The notes: a model not told the origin generated them from the sequence alone. Shown: positions 19,840 through 29,972, counted from the first letter of the stretch. The stretch is 64,000 bases of DNA from Amycolatopsis deserti (GCF_014653945.1 NZ_BNAU01000001.1:1178001-1242000); one strand, 5' to 3'. Translations and numbers: made by a program.

Positions 19840-20963
19840 GCGGGCGGGCCGCCCGCGCCGCGCTCTACGTCGGTGGCCTGCTCGGCCCGTTCGGGGGCGG
19901 GGTGGTGTCGTCGATGCTGCCCGAGCTGTCGGCGAGCTTCGGCGTGTCGCCCGCGACCGCGGCATCGTCGCTGACCGCCTACCTGCTGCCGTTCGCGTTG
20001 GTCATGCTGGTGTCCGGCACGTTCGGCGCGCGGTGGGGCCCGGTCCGCACGATCCGGATCGCCTACGCCGGGTACGTCCTGGCGGCGGCGCTGGCCGCGC
20101 TCGTGCCGTGGTTCTGGCTGTTCCAGGTCACCCGTGGGCTGCAAGGCGTCGCCAACGCGTTCACCACCCCGCTGCTGCTGACCAAGCTCGCGGCGATCAC
20201 CCCGGCGGACCGGCTCGGCCGCGCGCTCGGCACGTTCGGGGCGATGCAGGCGCTCGGGCAGACCTCGGCGCCCCTGGTGGGCGGGCTGGCCGCGGAGGGC
20301 GACTGGCGGTGGGCCTTCGCCGGGATCGCGGTGGTCGCGCTGGTGCTCGCGGCGAGCCCGCTGCCGCCGGACCACTCGGCGGCCGAGCCGGGGTCGCGGC
20401 TGCGGGACGCGTGGCGGCCGGTCGTGCTGTGGGCCGGTGGCGTGGTGTTCCTGGCCTGGGCGTGCCTGGCCGGGCTGCCGTTCCTGGTGGCGTTCCGGAT
20501 CGACGACCTGTTCGCCCTCCCCCCGGGTGTGCGCGGGCTGGTGCTGACCGCCTACGGGATCGCCGGGTTCGTCGCCGCGCGGCTGGTCGGCGCCGCGTCG
20601 GACCGGTTCGGGCCGCGGGCGGCGCTGGCCGCGGGACTGCTGCTCGGCGCGGCGGCGATGGCCTCGATCGGGCTGTTCCCGTCGCTGCCCGCGGTGACGA
20701 TCGCGTGGGCCGTCGGCGGGGTGTGCGGGCAGCTGGTGCTGGTCGGGATCAACGCGACGGTGCTCGGCGGGAAGGGCAACGGCCGCGGCGGCGCGATCTC
20801 GGTGGTCACCGCGCTGCGGTTCCTCGGGATGTCCGCCTCCCCCGCGGTGTTCACCGGGCTTTACCACACCAGCCCGGCGTTGAGCTTCCTCGTCGCGGCC
20901 GGGGTGCTGGCGGCCGCGGTGCCGCTGCTGGCGCTGCGGCCGCGGTCAGAGGATGCGGCGTAG
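19836..20963 (+). CDS. MFS transporter (drug-efflux type)
   Basis: A 375-residue major facilitator protein with about twelve hydrophobic segments. The A-type loop is GTFGARWGPVRTIRIAY and the second half has GAASDRFGPRAALAAG. Helix 4-5 carries the VTRGLQGVANAFTTPLLL and GALGQTSAPLVGGL-like segments of 12-TM efflux proteins. Its GTG start overlaps the PAC2 stop by 4 bp, so it is coupled. Its 3' end overlaps the oppositely oriented metallophosphoesterase gene by 18 bp. Substrate unknown. Confidence 0.85.
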   Translation: MSGRAARAALYVGGLLGPFGGGVVSSMLPELSASFGVSPATAASSLTAYLLPFALVMLVSGTFGARWGPVRTIRIAYAGYVLAAALAALVPWFWLFQVTRGLQGVANAFTTPLLLTKLAAITPADRLGRALGTFGAMQALGQTSAPLVGGLAAEGDWRWAFAGIAVVALVLAASPLPPDHSAAEPGSRLRDAWRPVVLWAGGVVFLAWACLAGLPFLVAFRIDDLFALPPGVRGLVLTAYGIAGFVAARLVGAASDRFGPRAALAAGLLLGAAAMASIGLFPSLPAVTIAWAVGGVCGQLVLVGINATVLGGKGNGRGGAISVVTALRFLGMSASPAVFTGLYHTSPALSFLVAAGVLAAAVPLLALRPRSEDAA

Positions 20964-21770
20964 CGGGACCGGGCCGCGGGCGCGCTTGCGCCACTCGCGC
21001 GGGTAGCCGAGCGAGACCTCCTCGAAGCGGACGCCGTCGGCCCACGTGGTGCGCGGGATGTGCAGGTGCCCGAACACGGCCACCTCGGCGCGGTAGCGCA
21101 GGTGCCAGTCCTCGGTGCGGGTGGTGCCGCACCACAGCGCGAACTCCGGCCAGCGCAGCGGCGCGGTCGGGTGGCGGTGCAGCGGCCAGTGGGACATCAG
21201 CACGGTGCCGTGGTCGGCGGGGATGGCGTCCAGGCGCTGCTCGGTGACCTTGAGCCGGTGGGCGCACCAGTCCTGGCGGCTGGGGAACGGGTCGGGGTGC
21301 AGGTAGAACTCGTCGGTGCACACCACGTTCGCCTCGCGGGCCTGGTCCAGCGCCTCGGCCAGCGAGACGTCTTCGGCCTGTGGGGTGCGCCAGCTGTAGT
21401 CGTAGAGCAGGAACAGCGGCGCGATGGTGAGGGGCCGGCCGGCGTGCGGCCAGACCAGGTACTCGTCCTCGGGGGTGCGGACGCCGATCTCCCGGCAGCG
21501 CCGCACGAGGTGCTGGTAGCGGGCCTCGCCCCGCAGGTCGTTGCCGTCGCGCGGGACGGTCCACAGCTCGTGGTTGCCCGGGACCCACACCACCTCGGCG
21601 AAGCGCTGCTTGAGCGTGTCCAGGGTGGAGGTGATCGCGTCGATCTTCTCGGCCACGTCGCCCGCCACGAGCAGCCAGTCCTCCGGCGAGCCGGGCCGGA
21701 TCTCGTCGATCAGCGGCGCGTTGCCGTTGTGGGTGACGTGGAGGTCGCTGGTGGCGTAGAGGTGGGGCAC
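20946..21770 (-). CDS. Metallophosphoesterase
   Basis: A 274-residue calcineurin-like phosphoesterase. The metal-binding motifs are all present in order: SDLHVTHNG (DxH), LVAGDVAE (GDxx), VPGNHELW (GNHE), MSHWPLH, and VFGHLHIP (GHxH). This gives a complete dinuclear metal site. No signal peptide, so cytoplasmic; the substrate (nucleotide, phosphodiester or protein) cannot be told. The GTG start at 21770 lies 61 bp inside the 3' end of the preceding MFS gene on the same strand, an unusually long same-strand overlap, which suggests translational coupling. Confidence 0.88.
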   Translation of the reverse strand: MPHLYATSDLHVTHNGNAPLIDEIRPGSPEDWLLVAGDVAEKIDAITSTLDTLKQRFAEVVWVPGNHELWTVPRDGNDLRGEARYQHLVRRCREIGVRTPEDEYLVWPHAGRPLTIAPLFLLYDYSWRTPQAEDVSLAEALDQAREANVVCTDEFYLHPDPFPSRQDWCAHRLKVTEQRLDAIPADHGTVLMSHWPLHRHPTAPLRWPEFALWCGTTRTEDWHLRYRAEVAVFGHLHIPRTTWADGVRFEEVSLGYPREWRKRARGPVPLRRIL

Positions 21771-22963
21771 GGCTCCACCGTAGTCATCCGCCGTACCAGC
21801 CAGACGACCCCGAGCGCGCCGGCGACGAGGTTGAGGGCGGCCTGCAAGTTCAGCAGTGGGGTCAGGCCGAGCGGGCCGACGAGCGCTCCGGCGCCGAGCA
21901 TGCCGGCGACCTGGGCGAGCGCCTGCACGGCGAAGCCGGTGCTGAGGACGCGCCCGGTGCTCTCCGGCGAGCTGATGGTCTGGACGACGGACAGCAGCCC
22001 GGTGTTGAGCACGACGGCGGGGACGCCGACGGCGATGAACAGTCCGATGTAGACGCCGAACGCGGTGGTCACGGCCGGGGCGTTCCAGATGAGCGCGGCG
22101 GTGACGCCGAACGCGACGGTGCCCCAGCCGAACAGGCGCGCGGGGGCGGCGTTGCGGGCGAGGGTGGCGAGGACGAGGCCCGCGGCGAGGCCGCCGATCG
22201 CCTGGACACCGCGCAGCAGCCCGGTTTCGGCTTCGCCCCGGCCGAGTGGGCCGTTGACGAAGAGGACGAACAGGACGACGAACATGCCCTGCCCGGCGGA
22301 CATCAGGGCGGTCATCACGATGACCAGCTTCAGGCGGGTGTCCCGGCGGATGTCGGTGAGCCCGTCGAGCCAGGCTCTCAGTGCGGGGGCTCGGCGCGCG
22401 GGGCGGGGCTCGGCGAAGCGGGGCACCAGGACGGCGATCGCCACGACGAGAGCGCCGGCGTACGCGGCGACGACGGCGCCGAGGCCGGCGAACCCGAGCA
22501 GCACCCCGCCGAGCGCGCTGCCCGCCAGCCGGGCGACGCAGGTGCCGGCGCCCAGCGCCCCGTTGGCCGCGGTGGTCTCGCCGGGCGCCAGGACGGGGAC
22601 GAGCGCGCTGCGGGCGGGTTCGAACACCGCGGCGAGGCCGGCCTGCAGCGCCATGACGAGGTAGATCAGGGGCAGGTTCGTGGCGGTGACGAGGAGCGGT
22701 ACCGCGACGGCCGCCTGCCCGGCACACACGGCGGCGAGCAGGGTGCGCCGGTTCCGGCGATCGGCGAGCACCCCGGCGAGAGGACTGAGGGCGACGGCGG
22801 GCAGCACCCCGGCGACCATGGTGGCGGCGGTCGCCGCCGGCGAGCCGGTGAGGGCGTAGATGTGCAGCGGCAACGCGACCTGGAGCATCCACTCCGCGGT
22901 CTCGGCGAACATCCCGGCGGCCCACAGCCGCGCGAAGGCGGGGTTCCTCAGTGGAGTGGGCAT
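21710..22963 (-). CDS. MFS transporter
   Basis: A 417-residue major facilitator protein of the MFS_3/EntS-like group. It begins LRNPAFARLWAAGMFAETAEWM and has the LAGVLADRRNRRTLLAA loop after helix 2, as in macrolide or siderophore exporters. Twelve helices are visible. The C-terminal 25 residues are Thr/Pro/Ser-rich and encoded by the stretch that also holds the metallophosphoesterase start; this tail is probably dispensable. It lies 174 bp downstream of an ArsR-type regulator gene in the same direction and is the likely regulated target. Substrate unknown. Confidence 0.87.
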   Translation of the reverse strand: MPTPLRNPAFARLWAAGMFAETAEWMLQVALPLHIYALTGSPAATAATMVAGVLPAVALSPLAGVLADRRNRRTLLAAVCAGQAAVAVPLLVTATNLPLIYLVMALQAGLAAVFEPARSALVPVLAPGETTAANGALGAGTCVARLAGSALGGVLLGFAGLGAVVAAYAGALVVAIAVLVPRFAEPRPARRAPALRAWLDGLTDIRRDTRLKLVIVMTALMSAGQGMFVVLFVLFVNGPLGRGEAETGLLRGVQAIGGLAAGLVLATLARNAAPARLFGWGTVAFGVTAALIWNAPAVTTAFGVYIGLFIAVGVPAVVLNTGLLSVVQTISSPESTGRVLSTGFAVQALAQVAGMLGAGALVGPLGLTPLLNLQAALNLVAGALGVVWLVRRMTTVEPCPTSTPPATSTSPTTATRR

Positions 22964-23137
22964 TTCGGCGCCCCCAACTCAGCGGCGGCGGGAGTGGGCG
23001 GGGTCTTGGCCGCCGAGATCGACGGGCTCGCTGCGGGGGCGACCGGCGCCTGGCGCGCCGGCGGGAAGGCCCGCCACCTCCGATGCACCCGCGCACGCCG
23101 CCCGCCGGCCACCGCGGCGCGGTCTCTCCCTCCCCCG

Positions 23138-23725
23138 CTAGTCACTGGGCCGTCCGTTCGCCTCCACGCGTGGGAACGCCCGCCAGCTCGCGTGCACCGG
23201 CCGGGCCTCCTCCGGCGAGTCCGTCCGGATGGTCGTCACGTAGGGCCGCACCAGCGCGTCGATCGCCTCGGTCAGGGCCGCCAGTTCCGCCGGCGTCACC
23301 CGCAGGGCGTAGGTGTTGATCGCCGACGCCTCCTGCCACTCGCGGTCGAACTCGCCGACCGTGTCCAGGAACCGCTGCCCCAGCAGCCCGTCCTCGGCGA
23401 TCCGCGCGCCCGCCGCGGCCAGCTGAGCGGTCCGCACCGCCGGGTCGGTCGCGAACTCGCCGAAGTCCAGCCCCACCGAGGTGGCCCGCCACGGCCGCTC
23501 CCGCCCGTCGGCCGCCTCGACGCGCTCGACCAGCCCCCACTGCGCCAGCTGCCGCAGGTGCCAGCTGCAGTTCGACGCGGACGAGCCCACCGCCTCCGCG
23601 CACTCGGTCGCCGTCCGCGGCCCCACGGCCATCAGGTAGCTCAGCAGCTCCGACCGCAGCGGATGCGCCAGCGCCCGCATCAGTTCCGCGTCCCGCACCC
23701 GCCGTCGCGGTGGCAGCTCGGTCAT
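23138..23725 (-). CDS. ArsR-family (winged HTH) transcriptional regulator
   Basis: A 195-residue regulator. The winged HTH is near the N-terminus: RALAHPLRSELLSYLMAVG, TATECAEAVGSSASNCSWHL (recognition helix) and WGLVERVEAADGRERPW (wing). The remaining 100 residues are helical, as in ArsR-like regulators of the HTH_20 type, with no metal-binding cysteine motif. The start at 23725 (MTELPPRRR) is chosen because a large operator-like palindrome lies just upstream; a longer frame to 23884 would translate through it. It probably controls itself and the downstream MFS gene. Confidence 0.85.
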   Translation of the reverse strand: MTELPPRRRVRDAELMRALAHPLRSELLSYLMAVGPRTATECAEAVGSSASNCSWHLRQLAQWGLVERVEAADGRERPWRATSVGLDFGEFATDPAVRTAQLAAAGARIAEDGLLGQRFLDTVGEFDREWQEASAINTYALRVTPAELAALTEAIDALVRPYVTTIRTDSPEEARPVHASWRAFPRVEANGRPSD

Positions 23726-23737
23726 CTCAGCTCCATC

Positions 23738-23769
23738 GTGAAAGAATCCTTTCGAAAGAACTCTTTCAC
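23738..23769. promoter_or_regulatory. Tandem palindromic operator upstream of the ArsR-type gene
   Basis: Two adjacent 14-bp palindromes, GAAAGAATCCTTTC and GAAAGAACTCTTTC, together form a 32-bp near-perfect dyad centred on TTTCGAAA. It lies 12-44 bp before the regulator's ATG in otherwise GC-rich DNA. The position and symmetry fit a binding site for two dimers of the regulator. Confidence 0.75.
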
Positions 23770-23803
23770 ATCGGATCCGGAAAAACAAGTTGACCGCCCG
23801 CGC

Positions 23804-23904
23804 TAGCCTGGACGCGCCATGAAGAACTGACATCCCGTCCGACCCGCGTCCGCGGCCAGCCGGCCCGGCGGGTTCCGCCGTCACACCCCGGCCGGTGATG
23901 TCTC
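23804..23904 (+). promoter_or_regulatory. Putative attenuation leader of the ABC-F gene, with 3-codon upstream frame
   Basis: A possible -10 box TAGCCT (23804-23809) is followed 9 nt later by a tiny open frame ATG AAG AAC TGA (23819-23830, Met-Lys-Asn). GC-rich inverted repeats follow before the ABC-F start, including CGGCGG-GTT-CCGCCG. Antibiotic-resistance ABC-F genes are often controlled by such leader peptides and attenuators (established for several). The case here is inference. Confidence 0.4.
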
Positions 23905-25485
<1,581 letters not shown>

Positions 25486-25491
<6 letters not shown>

Positions 25492-25501
25492 GTCGTTATA
25501 C
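25486..25501. repeat. GTATA-N6-TATAC element, copy D
   Basis: A perfect copy of GTATAGGTCGTTATAC between the convergent ABC-F (plus) and mshC (minus) genes. On the plus strand GTA TAG is the last codon and stop of the ABC-F gene. The mshC stop is 5 bp beyond its other end. The two genes are separated by only 15 bp, nearly all of it repeat. Confidence 0.9.
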
Positions 25502-25506
25502 GCCGA

Positions 25507-26745
25507 TCAGAGTTCGACGCCCAGCAGCGCGTCGACGGCGACGCGGATCAGGCCGGGCGCGCCCGTGTCGCGCCCGCCCTGCCGCAGCGCCTCGTCGGCC
25601 CACGCGTCGACCGCGCGCATCGCGTTGATCGTGTCCAGGTCGTCGGCCAGGTGCTCGCGCAGGCGGGCGATCGTGTCGTCGGCCTCCGGCCCGGACGGCA
25701 GCGCCGCCGCCTCACGCCAGCGGGCCAGCCGCTGCTGGGCGGTGGTGAGCAGGTCGTCGGTCCACGACCGGTCGCTGCGGTAGTGGCCGGCGAACAGCGC
25801 CAGCCGGATCGCGTTCGGGTCGACGCCGTCGGCCCGCAGCCGGGACACGAACACGAGGTTGCCGCGCGACTTGGACATCTTCTCGCCGTTCAGGCCGATC
25901 ATGCCGCCGTGCACGTAGTGCCGGGCGAACGGGTGCTCGCCGGACAGGGCCTCGGCGTGGGCGGCGCTGTACTCGTGGTGCGGGAAGATCAGGTCCGACC
26001 CGCCGCCCTGCACGTCGAAGCCCATGCCGAGCCGGTTGACCGCGATCGCGCTGCACTCGATGTGCCAGCCGGGGCGGCCCGGGCCCAGCTCGGACTCCCA
26101 GGACGGCTCGCCCGGCCGGGCGGCACGCCAGAGCAGCGCGTCGAGCGGGTCGCGCTTGCCGGGGCGGTCCGGGTCGCCACCGCGCTCGGCGAAGAACTTC
26201 GCCATGGTCTGGCCGTCGTAGTTCGACTCGTAGCCGAAGCGGCCGGTGGCGGAGCGGTCGAAGTAGATGTCCGGGTACTCCGGGTCGTCGGCCCGGTAGG
26301 CCGCGCCGTGCGCCAGCAGCTTCGAGATGACCTCGACGATCTCCGGGATGCTTTCCACCGCGCCGACGAACTGCTTCGGCGGCAGCACCCGCAGCGCCTC
26401 CATGTCCTCGCGGAACAGGGCGGTCTCCCGCAGACCGAGGACCACCCAGTCGTCCTGGTCCCGCTCGGCGCGCTCGAGCAGCGGGTCGTCGATGTCGGTC
26501 ACGTTCTGCACGTAGTGCACCGTGTGACCGCTGTCCCGCCACACCCGGTTGACCAGGTCGAACGCGAGGTAGGTCGCCGCGTGACCGAGGTGGGTGGCGT
26601 CGTACGGGGTGATGCCGCAGACGTACATGCGCGCGGTCTTGCCCGGGGCGGTGGGGCGCACCTGCCCGGTGGCGGTGTCGTACAACCGGAGAGCGCGGGG
26701 CGTGCCCGGCACATAGGGCAGCGGCACCGAGGACCAAGTCTTCAT
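25507..26745 (-). CDS. mshC: L-cysteine:GlcN-Ins ligase MshC (mycothiol biosynthesis)
   Basis: A 412-residue ATP-dependent ligase joining cysteine to glucosaminyl-inositol, the penultimate step of mycothiol synthesis. It is a class I cysteinyl-tRNA synthetase relative lacking the anticodon-binding extension. The HIGH-like motif is [10 protein letters not shown], the zinc and cysteine site includes [10 protein letters not shown] and WHIECSA with [14 protein letters not shown], and the nucleotide-binding loop is EKMSKSRGN. The N-terminus [14 protein letters not shown] is typical of MshC rather than CysS. A TAGGGT box 6 nt before ATG suggests a leaderless mRNA. Secure identification. Confidence 0.96.
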   Translation of the reverse strand: MKTWSSVPLPYVPGTPRALRLYDTATGQVRPTAPGKTARMYVCGITPYDATHLGHAATYLAFDLVNRVWRDSGHTVHYVQNVTDIDDPLLERAERDQDDWVVLGLRETALFREDMEALRVLPPKQFVGAVESIPEIVEVISKLLAHGAAYRADDPEYPDIYFDRSATGRFGYESNYDGQTMAKFFAERGGDPDRPGKRDPLDALLWRAARPGEPSWESELGPGRPGWHIECSAIAVNRLGMGFDVQGGGSDLIFPHHEYSAAHAEALSGEHPFARHYVHGGMIGLNGEKMSKSRGNLVFVSRLRADGVDPNAIRLALFAGHYRSDRSWTDDLLTTAQQRLARWREAAALPSGPEADDTIARLREHLADDLDTINAMRAVDAWADEALRQGGRDTGAPGLIRVAVDALLGVEL

Positions 26746-26751
26746 ACCCCA

Positions 26752-26757
26752 ACCCTA
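26752..26757 (-). promoter_or_regulatory. Leaderless -10 box TAGGGT before mshC
   Basis: On the minus strand TAGGGT, 6 nt (TGGGGT), then ATG at 26745, with no ribosome binding site. Confidence 0.55.
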
Positions 26758-26802
26758 GGTGGCGCCGCGGTGAACCGTCCCGCCCGGTGGGAACGTTTCG
26801 CG

Positions 26803-27516
26803 TCAGGAAGCGGTCAGTGACCGCAGTTCGCCCAGGGTGCCGAAGAACGTGTCCTGGTTGCCGGGCAGCGGGCCGGCCACCGCGGACTGCCAGAACTTCG
26901 CCGTCCAGCCGCCGGGCACCTCGCCCATCGTGGTGTTGTAGCGGGCCAGCCAGAGGACGTGGTCGGCGGCGAAGGCGGTGCTGTTCCCGGTGCACGCCTT
27001 CCACCAGCGGGTCGTCGTGTAGATGACCGGCGTGTGCCCGGTGCGCCGCGTCAGCTCGGTGCTGAAATCGCGGATCCAGGCGACCATGTCCGCGGGCGAC
27101 TTCGCGTAGCAGGCCGGGGTGTTCGGCGTGTCCTCCAGGTCCAGGGTCGGCGGCAGGGTCATGCCGTCGGCGAACCACTTGCCGTCGTGGGTGTGCAGGT
27201 AGGCGGCCTGCTCGGCGCCGCCGGTCTTGTCCGGGCGCGCGTAGTGGTAGGCCGAGCGGTACAGCCCGGCGGCCTTGGCGCCGCGGAACTGCGCCAGGAA
27301 GTTCGGGTTGGCGTACCCGACGCCGGCGGTGTCCTTGACGAACACGAAGTGCGCGCCGGCCGCCTTGGCCGCGGCGAAGTCGGGCACGCCCTGCGAGGCG
27401 CTGATGTCGAACCCGGCGATGGGCGCCGCGGGTTGCGCGGACGCCACCGCGGGCGCGAACCCGGCCACCAGGGCCGCCACCACCGCCACCACCCGGAAGA
27501 TCGTTTTCGCTGCCAC
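26803..27516 (-). CDS. Secreted GH25-family lysozyme (muramidase-like)
   Basis: A 237-residue secreted protein with an N-terminal signal peptide (about residues 1-28, ending ASAQPA). The GH25 barrel has the first catalytic-region strand GFDISASQG (Asp) and the later PPTLDLEDT (Asp and Glu) typical of N-acetylmuramidases, plus the AYHYARPD segment. No cell-wall-binding repeat is attached, so it is a stand-alone catalytic domain. It probably remodels the producer's peptidoglycan or attacks that of others. The GTG start follows a TACGGT box by 7 nt. Confidence 0.9.
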   Translation of the reverse strand: MAAKTIFRVVAVVAALVAGFAPAVASAQPAAPIAGFDISASQGVPDFAAAKAAGAHFVFVKDTAGVGYANPNFLAQFRGAKAAGLYRSAYHYARPDKTGGAEQAAYLHTHDGKWFADGMTLPPTLDLEDTPNTPACYAKSPADMVAWIRDFSTELTRRTGHTPVIYTTTRWWKACTGNSTAFAADHVLWLARYNTTMGEVPGGWTAKFWQSAVAGPLPGNQDTFFGTLGELRSLTAS

Positions 27517-27523
27517 GTCCCGG

Positions 27524-27529
27524 ACCGTA
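27524..27529 (-). promoter_or_regulatory. Leaderless -10 box TACGGT before the GH25 gene
   Basis: On the minus strand TACGGT, 7 nt (CCGGGAC), then the GTG at 27516. Confidence 0.5.
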
Positions 27530-27576
27530 GATCCACTTCCGGGTCATCGCGCGGTGCGTGACCGCATCGGGTGACC

Positions 27577-28164
27577 TCAGGCGCCCGGGAACGAGGCCGC
27601 CCACATCGCCTCCAGGCCGGCCGTGAGCTGCTCCGACGTGGGCGCTCCCGCGGGGTCGAGCAGCCACTGCACGGCGAGCCCGTCGCAGATGGCGATCACG
27701 AAGCTGGCCACCGCCTGGCAGCGCGGGTCGTCGGGCGCGGTGCCGTCGGCGAGGGACCGGGCGACCAGCTCGGCGACCTTGGCCCGGCAGCGGCGGTAGT
27801 GCGCGGCGAACTGCTCCCGCAGCGACTCCGTCCGCTCGGCCTGCGCCAGCGCCTCGACGTAGGACAGCAGCAGCGCCCGGCTGGCCGGCAGGCTGTCCAG
27901 CATCGCCGTCCACGCGCGCCGCCCGCGCTCGATCGGCGGGACCGCCGGCTCGGCCATCGCGATCGAGGCCAGCTTGTCGGTCCACTCCTCGAACACCTCG
28001 CTGATCGCGGTGTTGAGCAGCCCCGCCTTGGACCCGAAGTGGTACCCGATCGAGTGCAGGTTGGTGTCCGAGGCCGCGACCAGGTCCCGCGCCGTGATGT
28101 GCGCGTACCCCTTCTCCTCCAGCAGCCGCCGCGCGGCGGCGAGCAGCTCTTCCCGGTGTCCCAC
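27577..28164 (-). CDS. TetR-family regulator
   Basis: A 195-residue TetR regulator. The N-terminal HTH (about residues 20-45) reads YAHITARDLVAASDTNLHS followed by the family signature IGYHFGSKAGLL. The C-terminal 140 residues form the helical ligand-binding and dimerisation domain. It is divergent from a cytochrome P450 gene across 74 bp that contain a 16-bp palindrome, so P450 repression is likely. The GTG start has a TAGGGT box 7 nt upstream and no ribosome binding site. Ligand unknown. Confidence 0.92.
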   Translation of the reverse strand: MGHREELLAAARRLLEEKGYAHITARDLVAASDTNLHSIGYHFGSKAGLLNTAISEVFEEWTDKLASIAMAEPAVPPIERGRRAWTAMLDSLPASRALLLSYVEALAQAERTESLREQFAAHYRRCRAKVAELVARSLADGTAPDDPRCQAVASFVIAICDGLAVQWLLDPAGAPTSEQLTAGLEAMWAASFPGA

Positions 28165-28171
28165 GCGGAGA

Positions 28172-28177
28172 ACCCTA
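28172..28177 (-). promoter_or_regulatory. Leaderless -10 box TAGGGT before the TetR gene
   Basis: On the minus strand TAGGGT, 7 nt, then the GTG at 28164. The palindrome at 28192-28207 would cover the region near -30 of this promoter. Confidence 0.5.
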
Positions 28178-28191
28178 GCTGGACACCCGGA

Positions 28192-28207
28192 TTACACGTG
28201 CGTATAA
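28192..28207. promoter_or_regulatory. TetR operator-like palindrome between TetR and P450 genes
   Basis: TTACACGTGCGTATAA is a 16-bp dyad with two mismatched pairs (TTAyACGyrCGTrTAA). It lies midway in the divergent spacer, 31 bp before the P450 start, and is the only AT-rich symmetric sequence there. It is the probable binding site of the adjacent TetR regulator. Confidence 0.65.
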
Positions 28208-28238
28208 ATGAGGCACCGGTCACGTCGAGGAGGTCGCG

Positions 28239-29561
28239 ATGAGCGTCGAAACCCCGTCCCGCACGAGCGCGCTCCCGCTGCCGCCGGGGCCGAAGCTCCC
28301 GGCGGGCGTGCAGACGGTGCTCTTCGGCAACTTCCGGCACGTGCTGATGCCCCTGCTGCGCCGCCGCTACGGCGACGTCATCGCCCTCGACCTCTACCCC
28401 GAGCGCCACGTCGTGCAGCTGGCGAACCTCGACCACATCAAGGCGGTGTTCAGCGGGCCGGCCGACGTCTTCCACGCCGGGGAGGGCAACGTCATCCTCA
28501 AGCCGCTGATGGGCCCGCACTCGGTGCTGCTCACCGACGAGGACGTGCACCTGCGCGCCCGCAAGCTGCTGATGCCCGCCTTCCACGGCGCGGCGCTGCG
28601 CGGCTACCGGGACATGATCACCGAGCTGGCCGAGGCCGAGGTCGCGAGCTGGACGCCGGGCCGGGTGTTCCGGTCGCACGAGCGCATGCAGGCGCTGACG
28701 CTGGAGATCATCCTGCGCGTGGTGTTCGGCGTCGCCGAGGGGCCGCGGCTGGACGAGCTGCGCGAGCTGCTCACCCGGATCGTCGACATCGGTGTGCTGG
28801 AGCTGTTCGGGTGGCACAACGCGAAGCTGCGCCAGTTCGGGCCGTGGCGGCGGTACAGCCTGGCGCAGGACCGGGTGGACGAGCTGCTCTACGCCGAGAT
28901 CGCCGACCGCCGCAAGGCCGAAGATCTCGACGGTCGCGGCGACGTGCTGTCCCGGCTGCTGACCGTGCCGGCCGAGGACGACCGGCTCTCCGACGCGGAG
29001 CTGCGCGACCAGCTGATCACCCTGCTGCTGGCCGGGCACGAGACCACCGCGACCGCCCTGGCCTGGTCGTTCCACGAGCTGGCGCGGGACCCGGTGCGGC
29101 AGCGGCGTGCGATCGAGGCGGCCGACGCCGGGGACGAGAAGTACCTGGAGGCGGTGGCGAAGGAGGCGATGCGGCAGCACCCGGTGATCTCCGAGGTCGC
29201 GCGGCGGCTGACGCGGGACATCGAGATCGGCGGCTACCGGATCCCCGCGGGCCACACGGTGATGCCCTCGATCGCGCTGGTCCAGGGGGATCCGGCGCAC
29301 CACGAGGACCCGGCGGCGTTCCGGCCGGAGCGGTTCCTCGACGGTGGGCCGGCCAGCGGCACGTGGTTTCCCTTCGGCGGCGGCGTGCGGCGCTGCCTGG
29401 GCGCGGGGTTCTCGCTGCTGGAGGCGACGATCGTGCTGCGGGCGGTGCTGACCCGGTTCGCGCTGGAGCCGGACCGCCCGCGCGGCGAGCACGCCCGGCC
29501 GCGGCACATCACGATGGTGCCCGGGCGCGGCGCCCGGATCGCGGTCGTCCCCCGGCGCTGA
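28239..29561 (+). CDS. Cytochrome P450
   Basis: A 440-residue soluble P450 monooxygenase. The heme-thiolate motif FPFGGGVRRCLGAGFSLLEA near the C-terminus supplies the cysteine ligand. The I-helix oxygen-binding motif is LLAGHETTATAL, and the K-helix ExxR appears in AKEAMRQHP. The N-terminus has no membrane anchor. The RPERFL region is typical. AGGAGG is 5-10 nt before the ATG. No ferredoxin or reductase gene is adjacent. The substrate is unknown; control by the divergent TetR suggests response to a xenobiotic or its own substrate. Confidence 0.95.
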   Translation: MSVETPSRTSALPLPPGPKLPAGVQTVLFGNFRHVLMPLLRRRYGDVIALDLYPERHVVQLANLDHIKAVFSGPADVFHAGEGNVILKPLMGPHSVLLTDEDVHLRARKLLMPAFHGAALRGYRDMITELAEAEVASWTPGRVFRSHERMQALTLEIILRVVFGVAEGPRLDELRELLTRIVDIGVLELFGWHNAKLRQFGPWRRYSLAQDRVDELLYAEIADRRKAEDLDGRGDVLSRLLTVPAEDDRLSDAELRDQLITLLLAGHETTATALAWSFHELARDPVRQRRAIEAADAGDEKYLEAVAKEAMRQHPVISEVARRLTRDIEIGGYRIPAGHTVMPSIALVQGDPAHHEDPAAFRPERFLDGGPASGTWFPFGGGVRRCLGAGFSLLEATIVLRAVLTRFALEPDRPRGEHARPRHITMVPGRGARIAVVPRR

Positions 29562-29612
29562 GCCCGGCGTTACCCTGGGCGCGTCCGACTGTCTTCACCG
29601 AGCGGGGTTTCC

Positions 29613-29972
29613 TTGAGCACGACAGTCCCGAGCGAGACCGTCCCGGCGGACCTCCGGCGGATCGCCGCGGCGGGGGCGCCGGGCGTCCTGTGGCGGCTGC
29701 GCGAGGAGGGCCGCCAGCTGGATGCGAACCTCGTGCACCTGGTCGCGGGCGAGCGAATCGCCACCCACACCGAGCCCGACCTCGACGTGCTGCTGGTGGT
29801 GGTCACCGGCACCGGGACGGTGACCACCGGGGAGGACGCGGTGGAGGCCGGCCCCGGCTCGCTGGTGTGGCTGGCGCACGGCCAGGCCCGCGCCATCGAG
29901 GCGGGCCCGGAGGGCCTGTCGTACCTGACCGTGCACCGCCGCCGCCCGGGCATGCGGATCGGACTCCGCTGA
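29613..29972 (+). CDS. Small cupin-domain protein
   Basis: A 119-residue single-domain cupin. The motif-1 region is HLVAGERIATHTEPDLDVLLVVVTGTGTV and motif 2 is VEAGPGSLVWLAHGQARAIEAG, giving a short beta barrel. The usual metal-binding histidines are only partly kept, so the metal site may be weak. The start is a TTG (MSTTVPSE), the least certain aspect; a GCGGGG lies about 6 nt upstream. It follows the P450 gene by 51 bp on the same strand and may share its transcript. Function unknown. Confidence 0.75.
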   Translation: MSTTVPSETVPADLRRIAAAGAPGVLWRLREEGRQLDANLVHLVAGERIATHTEPDLDVLLVVVTGTGTVTTGEDAVEAGPGSLVWLAHGQARAIEAGPEGLSYLTVHRRRPGMRIGLR

